64,000 nucleotides of DNA from CAZGIF01 sp964526045 (GTDB taxonomy: Bacteria; Patescibacteriota; Gracilibacteria; Absconditabacterales; Absconditicoccaceae): the NCBI GenBank assembly GCA_964526045.1, contig CAZGIF010000001.1:372001-436000 (forward strand), in the 5' to 3' direction. A program made the translations under genes and the position numbers. Below are positions 1 through 12,453 of the stretch, piece by piece. The number at the start of each line of letters is the position of its first letter. Position 1 is the first letter of the stretch. A model generated the notes under the pieces. That model did not search any database. It had not been told where the DNA came from and was given only the letters and a program-made list of their open reading frames with translations.

Positions 1-2
1 AT

Positions 3-3000
3 CAAACGCTTGAAAAAGTAAAAAATCTAGACATTCTAGATAGTAGAGCAAAGAATATTATTGAGAATATTGGATCTAGTCTCAATAAAACTTTGGCATT
101 ATGAAAATGAAGTAATAAAACAAAAACAGTCAAAACTTTATGAGAAATTAAAGACTGACTTCAAGATAAAATAAATTACGTAAATGCTTCAGTAAATACT
201 GCAAAAAAGGATTACGATAAAATATTAGATAAAATTGAGTGACTTCAAGAGTCACATAATACAGCCAATAATCAAATAGACGTAGAAACAACTCTTAATA
301 GAATCAATTCTTCTTCAAACGAGTTAAACAACAAATATAGTTTAACATTTAAAGAACTCGACTTAACGCAAGAGTATATATTATCTTCAAATCAAAAGGA
401 ATTTAAGAAACATGTAGCTCATATAAATGATAATAAACTAACTTCTTATTTAGAAAGACAAAATGCACTTCAAAAAATATTTGATGATGTAGAACAGAAA
501 ATCAATCATTTGAATTCGGCGGTAGAACAGAACTTTGACAATCAAACAAAAAACATTTCTCATATAAGTTCTACAAAGTTTGATCTCGACCTAAAAAATG
601 ATCCAAAATGATTTTCTTCAAACTTTAATATCGAAAAAATTGTTCTTAAAGATGCTGTTCAGACAGTTACAAGTAAATCTATCCATGTAGAAGAAAATTG
701 AAACAACATTTTGATCAATGGTCATATTGTATGAAAACATACTTTAGATGATTCTTGAAATTACTCTTTGGTTCTGAACTCATACGAAGACATTCATACA
801 TCTGTCAGAGATCTTTTGCCGATTGATATGACATTGACTATACATGCAGAAAGTGATGCCAATATAACTCAAACTAAAGACGTCACATTTGTGATACAAA
901 AGCCAAGTACGCCAGCAACACCAATCAACACGCTCCTAACTAGCAAAAAAGCTGAAGTTGTCAACAAAATGTCACAACGGTATGAGTCCAAACAAGAAGC
1001 GATGCACAAAAAAATACTTGACGCACAAGCACAAAAAATCAATGGATCGTATTGATCTTTGTCTACAAAAGACAAAGAGCTTTTTCACAAATTGCTTTGA
1101 TGAAAAGCAGATGACAAAACGTATGGATTTTTGAATACATACAATAACAAAAGTGATCGAAAAATGTGAAATATACAAGTAGCCGTTTCTCCTGGGAATC
1201 CAGGTCAAATATGAGCAAAGACTAATATAGATGAGGCATCAATGTATGATCTACGACAAGATAAAATCAAAAATGACCCGAAACTTTTTGATGGTTTTGT
1301 TGGAGACGAAAAGGACTTTGAGAAGATTTTTGAAAAAACACTTGGAGAAGATGAGATGACAGCTGCATTTGAAGTAAATGCTGAAGTCTACTGACGACAC
1401 AAATGAGGTATCAAAGCAACTTCAGTGCCTACATCAGGAACTTTTGATAGTGACAGAACAGATGCTCAACTAAGTTTCACTAAACTTGTAAACCACTTTG
1501 TATCCAACAAGAAAGACATTTGGAAAGAGATCAGAACATGATGGATGAAAGATAAAATGTCTGGTATGGAAACTCAAATCCAACAAAGACTCAATGAAGT
1601 CCACAAAAAAAACCACGAATCTCTCAAAAAGCAAAAAGCAATTGATTTTGCAACGCAATTAGACTCTCGTTTTACAGCTTTGCCCCAACAAGATAAAGAT
1701 CTTTTTTCTGATCTGTTGGCATGAACAAGCAAAGACGTTTCATACGCAGATTTAAATACACCATGACTTGCACAAGCAGAACGAGAAAAAGCACAACTTA
1801 CATTCCCCGTCAACAAAAGCGCAGTATACAAAATTGGAGCACGTACATGAGCACTTAGTGACCGAAATATGCATGAGGCGTTTTTGCAATCAGTTTTGGA
1901 AAAAGCTGGAACGGATAGCTTTGATGAATCAGAATTCAAAGACACATTACAAAAATACTTGTCTGACGAAGAGTTGATGAAACAAAGTATCAATGATGGT
2001 ATAACATCAGGATGATGGTCAGCAGACTCAACGTGAGCTGTCGAATCCTTCAAAAAACCTGTAACAGATCCAGCATCATTTACAACTGACGCACTAGCGT
2101 GTCAGACAGCTTTTAAAAGTCTTGTAAATGTATTTGTATGAAAGAATGATCAAGTTCGAAAAAATATTAGAACCAAACGATACAAAGACAAAGTCGATGC
2201 AACACCAGATGTAGATGATGCATCATGAAATACTATCAAATCTCACGAAGAAAAACTCAAAGACGTTTATTATCAACAATCAGGAAGCACAAGAAAAGAT
2301 GCTTTTTGGAAATTTATATTGGACAACAAAGATACAACAATATGAGCACATCCTCTTTTTGATGTCAAAGATGCAAAACACCGAACTCCAGAAGTCAAAG
2401 ACTTTGCATACAAAATGATCATGTGAGATTATGATCCAGTAGCAGATACGACGCAATATCCTCCAGCGTATTCGTTTTTGGATACTACTTCAGGAGTCAC
2501 AACTGTTATAGATCCAGCCACTTCTCCACTCAAAGATACCTTTGTACTAAATACAGATGATTTTGTTACTGCGTTCAAAAAATCAGTTATTGACAACAAA
2601 GACATCAAAGATATAACACAACTCAATAGCTATGTTTCAGAAAATCTCGATACAAATACTGCTGATGTTATCAAAAACAATTTGCATACGCAAATGAATG
2701 ATCCTACACGCAAAGCACAATTGCTCTCTCAGATAGCAAATATCAGAGATCATATCGTCAAAAACGAAGAGAGAAGAAAAAATGTCCCAAGATATGACCT
2801 CAACGTCAATCAGGCAAAAATAAATACTGACAGCTGATCTTTGCATGATTTGGACAAGATAGACAATACAAATATAAGTACATTCAAACTAGACGTGACG
2901 TTTGTAAATACAGCAGATTTTGCTCATACGAATCCATGATTCCAAAAAGCAGTTGATAAAAGAGTACAACGTATCAAAAAACGTCAATGAATTGGTGCTA

Positions 3001-6000
3001 CACTCAATAGACGGCTTAACCCTCTTACTAATCATAGTAGAAGACTCAAAGAAGAGGCTAGACGTCAACTTCTCAACGAAGGACATATGCTTGATGAAAG
3101 ATCTGCTATGGCAGAGAGAGCAAAAGCGGAATACGAACTTGGTTTGTTAGACAATGGAGTCGCTGTTCGTACAAATGTAACAGCAGGTTCTACATATAGT
3201 TCTGCTAGAAATGATTTGGAACAACGTTTTGCTCAGCATTATGCTAGCAATGGATCCAAACAAGAACTCGATCAAGCAATCAATGATATTTTGAGATCAC
3301 ACAATGTTGATGGAAATATCGTATGAGTAAGTGATGCAATACATCTCAAGACGCAAGAAAGGTATCAATTCTTGCAACCTTTGCTTGGTCATATGACAAA
3401 GATCAAAACGTTGCTCAAAAATGATCCTCAAAGAAACAACCCAGCCACACAGCAAGCAATGGCAAACTTCTTGGCTCTTGCCAAAAAACTTGACGATGAA
3501 TTCAAAAAAAACAACAACTGACAATCTCCACAAATACTCAAGACTATCGTCGCTCGCAAAGATGTCACAGCTACGCACAACACGGACGTCTATATGAAGT
3601 TGCTTGATTATCAAGAAACAATGGTCAATATGGTCAATACCAAAGTTGAAATCGGTGAATTGCATCTTTTGCAATGATTGCAAATCAGAAGTGCTGATCA
3701 TGGAGCAAGAGATACAGAAAAATATGGTGTACAAAAAGCTCGAACTCGTAAGTTTGCAGAACATTTGGAACACAACCCAGCATTGAGAATCGTATGATTT
3801 GGTTGAGCGCTAGCTTCTATGGCTATGCTAGGTATACCTGGTTTAGTGTGATGAACAGTCTGATCGTGAATAGCTTCGCTTGTGTGATGAAGTCTCGCGA
3901 CGTGAGCCGTTGCCGGTAAAATGCTTTTTAGTCCAATTATACTATGAATACTTGCTGCTTTTGAAGCAAAATGATTATATAATAAAGAAATACAACTTCT
4001 GAGGAAAAAACTTGGTAAGATGTCCAAACAAGAATATACGACATGGATATCTTGAGTACAAAACAGTGCAACAAATCTATGAAAACAACTTGCTGTCGCA
4101 CAAGAACATAATGCTACGCATATGCAATCTGCAATTGCTCGTCTGACAGAAAAATGATCTGATCTTACACCACAAGAAGTAACTCAATTGAGACAACAAC
4201 TTGCTCATGCATACTCATTTGCTAGGTTTAGACATGACAATGAGTACAGAAATATGTGAGTAATAAAAGATGAAGCAACGTTTAACAAACTCATGCAATC
4301 TATCAAAGCATGAATACGAAGATACAATACAGAACAACACAAACTAGCAAGACAATGATGAGCAGCGGCAACACTTTTGAGTATGTGAACATTACGTGGT
4401 TTTGCAGATAGTTCAAACGTAACTGATAGATACGATGACGAAACAATGTGACCAACAACAATGAATATGCAACAAGAAAGAGCTGATATTGCTGCAAGGA
4501 TAGAAGATAATGAATGATGGAACAAATGACATAATCTCGCTGCATTTGCAAAAGCAACATGAATGTGATTCTTGGCATGAGCTACATCATTGCTTGTACA
4601 ACAAGCTTTACAATGATTGTTCTCTGCAATAGGTATAGCTGGTGCATGATGAACAGAAGGTGCAACCGATAATGCACAAAACTGATGAGCTCAATGATGA
4701 GCACAATGATGAGTAGATTGATGATCTGGATGAACATGATGAATAGAAAATGGATGATGACAAACTACAACCATTACAGATACGATTTTGACAAATCCAG
4801 CATTGCATTCTGCTTTGGATGGTGGAGCAATGACGACATCTCAGTATGATGCGTTTGTCTCCGCTCTCAATGATCCATCAAATGCAAATTCTTACCTCCG
4901 AGATGTGGTCAACGATCATGTAACGTGAGGCAATCAACAAGCAACAAATCGTATTGTTCAAAATATACGAGATGCACAATTAGCAAATCCAAGTGCTTTG
5001 GCTGACGTACAGTGAATATTTGATGTACCGTGAGACTCATGGTTCAACACTATGGCACAAAAGTGAATCATTAACCACTGAGATATAGCAACATACAAGT
5101 CGTTGCTTATACAGCTTGATAATGGAACATTAGATTTGTCGTCAATCAATACACAAACAAAACACACATTGATGAATTTGGTGTATAGATCAGACTTTGA
5201 TCGACATAGTATCTTTGGCGTACAAGATGTGCAAGTACAACAAAATGTTGTCTACACATGATCTGGGTCAGGTTCTACTGTTATTCAAAATACATGATCA
5301 AATATAGATTGAAGTGTCCTCAATAATGGATCTGGTGTAGCTGCGTCCAACGCAATCGATCGAAATACAGCAAAAGTAACTATAGGAAGCGAAAGCTTTA
5401 GTAATTCAATGTTATGAAGTCCAAATGGATGACCGTGAGCTGCTATTTTGAGCCAACAAGAGTATTCAAACTTTTGGCGTGCAATTAGTGACCCAGCAAA
5501 CGTCAATGCATCGTTGGCAGAAGTCTTACAAGACGCATGACTGCAATCCAAAACCAACATCATAATGCAACAATTGCTCAATGATCCTACCATTATGCAA
5601 AACTATGGAAGTAGCTTGCAAGTTCCTCCTATTGAGGACCTTACATGGACAGATATCAATGATAACTTGTCTAATACAACTACGTTGTTGCACAATGCAG
5701 CATGATGAACATATAACCCTAGCACAGACGAAATATATGAGCTATTTGCTCAGTTTAAAAACAATCCGTCAAGTTTAACAAATCTCCAAAAGTTTGATGT
5801 GTTTAACATATTATCTAATCCAGATTTAGTAAAAAACACTGCTTTTGAATCACAAATGCTCGATCCTCAAAAACTCTTACCACTACATGCAACAAATCTA
5901 GCACCAGTAGTTAATCCTACCAATCCAGTTAACCCAATAAATCCTAACAGCCCAACTAATCCTAACACACCAGTAGTTTGACCAACATCAAACAATCTTG

Positions 6001-6146
6001 TCAAAACATGACTCAAAAAAATATGAAACTGACTGGCTTCCTTGTTTAGTAGTCAAGAGTGAAAGCCATTAAACTATTTTATGCAAGCATTGTCTACAAT
6101 GCTCGTTAGAAAAAAATGAGTTGATGAAAATATAGATAGATTGTAA
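3..6146 (+). CDS. Giant glycine-rich, coiled-coil surface-type protein (5' end outside window)
   Basis: One open frame of 2,047 codons read with TGA = Gly, ending in TAA; the start lies left of the window. The N-terminal half is rich in Asn, Lys, Asp and Gln and contains coiled-coil-like stretches. Hydrophobic Gly/Ala-rich segments lie near in-window residues 1261-1320 and 1515-1550. They are followed by a run of Gly/Gln/Ala (about 4640-4760) and, near the C-terminus, an Asn-Pro repeat (NPTNPVNPINPNSPTNPNTP, about 5917-5970). I recognise no enzymatic domain. Size, low complexity and the membrane-protein and metallopeptidase neighbours suggest an envelope or cell-contact protein; this is inference. 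Neighbours follow on the same strand with short gaps. Confidence 0.85.
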
Positions 6147-6173
6147 TTTTTTATACTTTTTTGCTAGATAATA

Positions 6174-6488
6174 ATGCATACTCCAGACACATACATTCAA
6201 GGACTTTTTGACTCAATTGGTCTTCCAGATGAACTTATAACAGAAGATAGAAAAGCAGAAGTTGCCGAAGCATTGTATCAATACATGTTTACAAGAATTG
6301 CGCTTTCGTTAGATGATGAGTCGAGAGACACATTCACGACAATGCTTGAAGAGGAAGCGACTGAAGAGGAACTGATCGAATTCGCACAAGACAATATACC
6401 AAACTATCAAGATACGATAGACTATGTACTCGACTCTTTTGCAGAAAAGTTTAAAGAAAACAACAATACAATAAAAGATTCAAGATAA
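6174..6488 (+). CDS. Small acidic hypothetical protein
   Basis: A 104-residue protein beginning at ATG 6174, 27 bases after the giant gene, and ending in TAA. It is strongly acidic with Glu/Asp-rich helices (for example MLEEEATEEELIEF), has no TGA codons, no signal peptide and no membrane segment. It resembles the short, acidic, helical proteins common in candidate-phylum genomes, but I recognise no family. Its place between two very large surface-type genes on the same strand suggests it belongs to that transcription unit. It could be a cytosolic partner of one of them, which cannot be tested from sequence alone. No Shine-Dalgarno motif precedes the start. Confidence 0.75.
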   Translation: MHTPDTYIQGLFDSIGLPDELITEDRKAEVAEALYQYMFTRIALSLDDESRDTFTTMLEEEATEEELIEFAQDNIPNYQDTIDYVLDSFAEKFKENNNTIKDSR

Positions 6489-6559
6489 AGAATTGCTTAT
6501 CTTTAGATAATTCTATGCAAATTCTCATAGAAAAATAATTTATATATTATAACTACAAA

Positions 6560-9500
6560 ATGGTAAATACTCAGAGCAATAATAATACGTTAGATTTGAA
6601 TCAGAATTATTTATTGAAAGATCGAAGGGTAAAAAATATCTATAATAGTGGTGAGAAATCATTAACGTTTGAAAGCTGACTTCAAGGTGCTACTATAGAA
6701 GACGTTATTGCCATTGCTGATTTCTTGTGAAAAGATGTTGAGAAAATCACATTTAAATCGATAAATGTTACTGATTACACTGATGAGTTTAAACAGCTTT
6801 TGAACAAAAAAAGACAAAAGAATTGGAAACATATAACTTTTGATATTGATACATCCACATGTGACAATGTCACTGAGTGATTTAAAAGAAAATACTCAGG
6901 ACTTTTTGAGTCATGACAGGCTTCACTAGCAACGAATGTGTGAAAATTTTTAGCGAAACAAGTAGCATTGGATATTCCTCTACTAACAAAAAACATGAAT
7001 ACAATGTGATCCAAAGTCGCAGAAAAAGTTTGATTTACTTTTGCTTCAAAAAAACAATCTATTTTTGAGCAGATTAAAAAAATAGAATCCTGATTATCCA
7101 ATCAAGAACGTAAAGAAGCGTCAGAAGCGATGAGTGTTGTAATAAAAGAATTAGAACCAGATAAAATTTTTGTAGAAAACAATAGGCTTTCTGCGGCAGA
7201 GATGAGTAGTTATACATCACTAGAAGAGAATCGTAACAAACATGCTGAAATTCAAAAAAATAAAAGTCTTCTTGACAATAAGATTGCTGATTTGACAAAA
7301 AAAGAACAAAGACTCGCTATGCTTGAGAAAGACTATGAATCATTGCCTAACAAAGAACTTTTTGTCAAAATTTTGGAAAATAGAATTGGAGATTTTTCTA
7401 GTTCTATAGAACATATTGATAAAGATATTGCAATTTTAGAAGAAGAAATCCAACCAGTACAAAACACAATCAACGTGCATACCAAAGAGATGACTGAACT
7501 AAATAATAGAGATATAAAACAAGAAGCTACTGTGCTTTTGAAAGAACGAGAAGAAAACTTAGATACAAATATACTTGAAAAAGAACAAGAATTGGCATGA
7601 TTGCAAGCTAGTCTTTCAAGAATCGATATCACATCGATGGAAGAAACAAGAGATAGCCTTCCTCTTGGTCCAGAAACTAGAAAAATAAACGAAAATATTG
7701 GTCTTGCTAAAGGTGAAATAAAAAAACTTACAAACCAAATTTCTAATGTTCAAGCTACATTACTAGATCTCAAAAAAAATACTTTATCTGGAGATGTTTC
7801 AAAATTCATTGAAACAGTTACAGACGAAATAGACAAAGAAAAAATCCGTCAAAATACTACAATAAGAGAACTAGAAGCTAGCATAGCGGATACAAAGACC
7901 CAAATACAACTTTTACAAACTTCCAAAGAATCTTATAAGCAGAGGAAGTTAGTATTCGAAGACGTGTATAATTCTGTAAGTCAAGATTTATCAAAACGAA
8001 AAAGTAACGTAGAATGAGCTCAATTTCTACAAAACAAACCTGAAGAAGTTAAGAAACTGTATCAAAAAATGATTGATAGAAAACAAGAAATAGCTCAAAA
8101 TAAAGCAATACCTGATGATCAAACAAAAGACTTACAAAAAAATCTCGATCTTATAGCAGAAAAAGAACAAGCTAGTGCTGAAAGAAGGACAACACTAACA
8201 GATGAAAATAATATGTTGATAAAAAACATCAATGATTTAGAACAAAAAAGTGTAACAGGATTATCTCGTGAAGAAGAAATAGAACTAAGAGAGTATTACA
8301 ATCGTGCAAACGAAATTGGACAAGAAATTAAAGACCTTACTCAAGAGAAGATGGTTTTTGATAAACAAAAAGAAACAGTAAAACAGGCTTATGCTACTTC
8401 AGCTGAAGCAATGAAAAATACTCCTTTGGAATCTAGAAGAGTTCTTTTGGAAGAAATAGATGAAGTACAGCAAGCTCTTGCTACTTTAGAGGGATCTCTT
8501 GCTGCACTAGATTGATCATACAACCAAACGAAACATAAAGACTTAATAAACAAAAGAAATGATGCAAAAAAAGATCAAGAAATAAAAATTGAAGCTCGAC
8601 AGAATAAGTTCTTGAATGCTATAGAAAATGATCCTAAGATAGCTGCAGCTGTTGCCACTCTCAATAGTTGAATTAGTAAAATAATTCCTGAACTCTTGGC
8701 ACAAATCAAATGAAAAGATAGCCCACTTTTTGATTTTAGAAAGGCACTATCTGAACTACAAAATCCAAAGTATTCACCTGAAGATATGCGGTGAAGTCCA
8801 AATGTTGCAAAATTCTTATCCCAAACAGCGAATATATTTACTGATGTATATAAATATCTTTCTCTAACAGTGGTATGAACTGCTGCTTGAGTAGGTATTG
8901 CGCAACTTGCACTAAAATTTAAACCCTACGAAGTAACAGATGACAATGCTATCTTTACTATAATAGCGTGATGATTAGTGTGATCCACTGCTTTTTGGGC
9001 ACTAGACAAATATGTGTATGAGCAAAGAATCAAGGATACAATGGTGAAAAAGTTTCTAAAAAATCATAAAGGGATATTTAGACATTTTGTACACTATAAA
9101 ACCGTCTTATGATTTGTGGCTACACTGGTTCTGTTTTTTTGAGATGCTAGTAGTATATGAGTTCTTACAAAAGGTGAAGCGTATAGTGAATATCAAGCCT
9201 CAAAAGTTATGCATGTTCAAAATGAATATAAAGTGAAGTTTGCTGAGATTACCCAAAAAATCATTGCTATGGACAACCAAATACTTGCAAATTTGGATAC
9301 AATTGGGAAAAAGGAAGACGCAGGAGATTATTGAGCGCCATGAAGATGACCTAAACGATGTGCACAACAATACCTTATCTTGTGAGAAGAGGGATTTAAA
9401 AAAATGTATGAATACTTAAAAAACAAACAAGATAAAACCCAAGACGAAATAAATGACTATAATCAAATGACAAGTGCTAAATCTCAATGACTAGCATTGG

Positions 9501-10636
9501 CCTCAGAAGCTGCAATAGCTGCGTGATTTGAGTCAGTAGATCGATTCTCTACTGCAAGAAGTGCATTACAACAAAAAATCCAGAGCCTAGATCCAGAGAA
9601 TACTTCAGTTGTCTTCGAAGGAGATACCATACATTGGAATGATATGGCAGAGCATACAACAACATTTGGAAAAAAATATCACGGAGCAGAAGCAGCACTT
9701 CCAAGTACAAATTTGAGAAAAACTGAATATATAGCAAACATCGAAGAAAGTCTTGCTAAAAATACAAAAAACATCACTAATGCTGTAGTAGCGTTCAATA
9801 CTGAGTGAACAAAAGTACAAACCGCTATCAAAAACGAGGCTATTTGATGAAATATAGAACTAGAACTCGTAAATCAGGATGTAATAAATCAAGACATTCC
9901 TGCATTGACTGCTACAGCACAAGTTATTATCGACCAACTAAAGCAAATCGAATCATATACTGATATTGTATCTATGTCTAAGTTTGTGCTTGAACAGCAA
10001 GGTAAAAAGTGATTTGCTGAACTTTTGGGTGCATTGGTAATATTTCTCGTTTTGCTTCACGGAGGAAGTCCTATGCTTCATTGATTTAGAGCAAGGACAG
10101 TATTATGAAGAACGCTAAATAACCTTAGAAGATATGGGCAAGAACAAAACGATATGGCAGATACATTAGTAAAAACTATATTTCCTTATTTACTGATAGA
10201 TGAAAGAGGAAGAGAAAGACTTATGGAAATGGACAAACAAGAATTAGACTTGGATGATAACGAACTACAAAGAATGATTGAGACGAGTTTGCAAGACCCT
10301 AAATTCTCTTCTTCTGAAGATGTAAGAGTTACAAAAATAGTACAAAAGTTTACAAATGATATTACAGGTTGATTGAGAACCTGCTTGGATGTTTTTGAAA
10401 CAATAACAAAAGATGACGAACGAGGTACTATAAATCTAGAAGTCTGAGTTAGACCATTTGGTGGAAATTCTGCACAGTATGTATATCAAACATATCTACA
10501 AAACAAAAAACCAAAGGATATTAATTCAACTGTGCTTATGACATTTGCAATGCCGTTTTTTCAACAATCTGCTACATTTAGGAAACTATTTTACGATAAG
10601 ATGCTAGATGAGAATTCAAATGTGGGAAAAATCTAG
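6560..10636 (+). CDS. Large coiled-coil membrane protein
   Basis: 1,358 residues from ATG 6560 to TAG. Residues about 180-700 are a long Lys/Glu/Gln coiled coil of the SMC or myosin-tail type, without Walker motifs. Hydrophobic segments follow at about 767-860 (three probable membrane spans). A second helical region comes next, then another span near 1150-1170 (AELLGALVIFLVLLHGG) and a C-terminal domain of about 190 residues. The layout suggests two helical domains separated by membrane spans, perhaps bridging the envelope. I recognise no family. It lies between the giant glycine-rich gene and a metallopeptidase on the same strand, so the three may act together at the cell surface (inference). 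Confidence 0.85.
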
Positions 10637-10659
10637 CCTCACATCATCAAAATATATGA

Positions 10660-11676
10660 ATGTGAGGGATGTATCAAACGCCATATGCTCCCAGAACATA
10701 TAAGTATTCTCTTCTTCGTAGACTTTGACTTGCTTGACTCTTGGTAGGTGGTGTTGCATGATCTCTACGGCGAGCAACTGACACATCGGATTCTTTGGAG
10801 CAATCAGTTGGCAACAATCCTATAGCTCCTGTATCTCAACAAAGTTTATCTTTGAACTCTTGAATGAGTACCAATGATAGTATATCTCACATACTTGATT
10901 ATTTGAGAAATCAAGATCCTTTCAGTACTATGCTTGATGTCTGAGTGATTTCAAAAAACATTACAAATCATACAAATATATGAGATGCAATTACGGAACA
11001 GATAAGTAATTCTCAAGCTAAAATGAAAGCTGAAAGTATTTTTTGACAAGAAGTTCTCAAAATATCAGAGATTGTAAAAAAGTCAATAAAACACTTACCT
11101 CCATCTTTGCAAAGTCATCCAAATTGGAAAAAAAGATTTTTGGTATTTACAAATCATTTGTGAGAAAGGGTTTGATGACTCACTACCGCACGTTATACAG
11201 AAAGAATACAAATAGACTGATGAGTCTCAAATCTTATTACTACACATGAACCAAATAGAGCTATAATTATAGATTGTAATAGTACTATTGAGCACGAAAC
11301 TACTATCGCTCATGAAACATGACATGCATTCTTTTTTGATGTGCCAGTAGCGCTAACCAAAAAATGGCTCAATATCAAATCATCTTTTACCATAACAGAA
11401 TATGGGAAAGTAGCATGAGAAGAAAGGTTTGCAGAAATGTTTGCAGTTCTTTTCTCCCCTTATATGCTTGCATGATGACCTACAAAAGAGAAATTATTCA
11501 AAGAAGCCATATCTGACACCAAACTCAGACAAGAATTATCTCTAATACTATGAGTTGAACTTATTATAAAAAATTGAATTCTGACTGCCTGAGATATTCT
11601 ACCTCTTTCTTTTGCGAAGTCTTGGTGATGTACAGATGGTGAAATGATTGATTATTTTTCGATACCTACTACCTAA
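10660..11676 (+). CDS. Membrane-anchored HExxH metallopeptidase, lethal-factor-like
   Basis: 338 residues, ATG 10660 to TAA. A short basic N-terminus precedes one hydrophobic segment (residues about 18-30, rich in Leu, Gly and Val), which suggests a signal anchor. The zinc-site motif HETGH starts at residue 218. About 40 residues later comes GEERFAEMFAVLF, where Glu259 would be the third zinc ligand. This arrangement, HExGH followed by an (E)xxFAExFA helix, is that of the gluzincin catalytic domain of anthrax lethal factor and its bacterial relatives (ATLF family). The protein probably acts outside the membrane on a protein substrate. It starts 23 bases after the coiled-coil membrane gene, and a terminator follows, so it closes the operon. 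Confidence 0.8.
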
Positions 11677-11689
11677 ATGAGATTACATA

Positions 11690-11721
11690 AAAAAATCAAC
11701 TTATAACAAAGTTGATTTTTT
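11690..11721 (+). terminator. Rho-independent terminator after the metallopeptidase gene
   Basis: A 13-bp perfect inverted repeat (AAAAAATCAACTT / AAGTTGATTTTTT) with a 6-base loop, ending in a T run, 13 bases after the TAA of the metallopeptidase gene. The A and T runs at the two ends would let it work in both directions. Confidence 0.85.
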
Positions 11722-11841
11722 ATTATATGAAATATGGTTGACTTATTAATTTTCTCTTGTTTTTATTTAATTATTTTATACTATATTATTAATTACGTCG
11801 AATAACTTTATTTTAAAAATTACTCATGTTTTCTCCATATA

Positions 11842-12423
11842 ATGCTAATAATTGACCGAAAGAAAAGCTACCACTTCCTGAAGAAACTAGAAAAAAAAAG
11901 AAATACTTTGGGTTATGCAGCTGTCGTATCGTCTTTTCTTTGCCTGATTTTGTTGACTAAAACTTGTGATTCAGATCATGAATATGAAAGAATGCAAGAA
12001 CAAGTTGCGATTTCTTGATGAAAAATGGGAGAAATTCAAGCTTCTTTGTGACGACATAACGCTACAGACATGGATTTGCATGTAGTAGATCCTACTGGTG
12101 AAAAAATTTATTATCGTCATAAAGAATCTGCTTCTTGATGAAAACTAGACGTAGATAAAAATGCAATGAAAGGAAGCGATACAACTAATCTCGATAGAAT
12201 TAATCCTGTAGAAAATATTACACGATCAAATCCTAATAAACCACCGATTTCATGAAAGTATGAAGTATATGTTGATTTTTTTGCTACACGTGATTCTATA
12301 CCTTCGACAGAATATACTGTATATGTCAAAGTATGAAATACCATACAAAAATTATATTGAATCTTATCTAAAAATTCAGAACCCAAAAAAGTCTATGAAT
12401 TTACATATCCTCCGACTCAATAA
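11842..12423 (+). CDS. DUF2135 (YfaP-like) protein with N-terminal membrane anchor
   Basis: 193 residues from ATG 11842 to TAA. A basic N-terminus is followed by a hydrophobic segment (residues about 31-45, YAAVVSSFLCLILL). The outer part carries the DUF2135/YfaP signature: MDLHVVDPTGEKIYY, then a SGGKLDVD block, PVENI, and a closing GKYEVYVDFF strand. The family is a beta-sandwich of unknown function, often found near von Willebrand and chaperone-like proteins. An in-frame GGC from TGA TGA occurs twice within the domain, at its conserved SGGKLD. It sits alone between a terminator and a convergent M20 peptidase gene; its own terminator appears to lie inside that neighbour's coding sequence. 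Confidence 0.85.
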
Positions 12424-12453
12424 CATATCTTACAAAAAATACGCTATTACACC

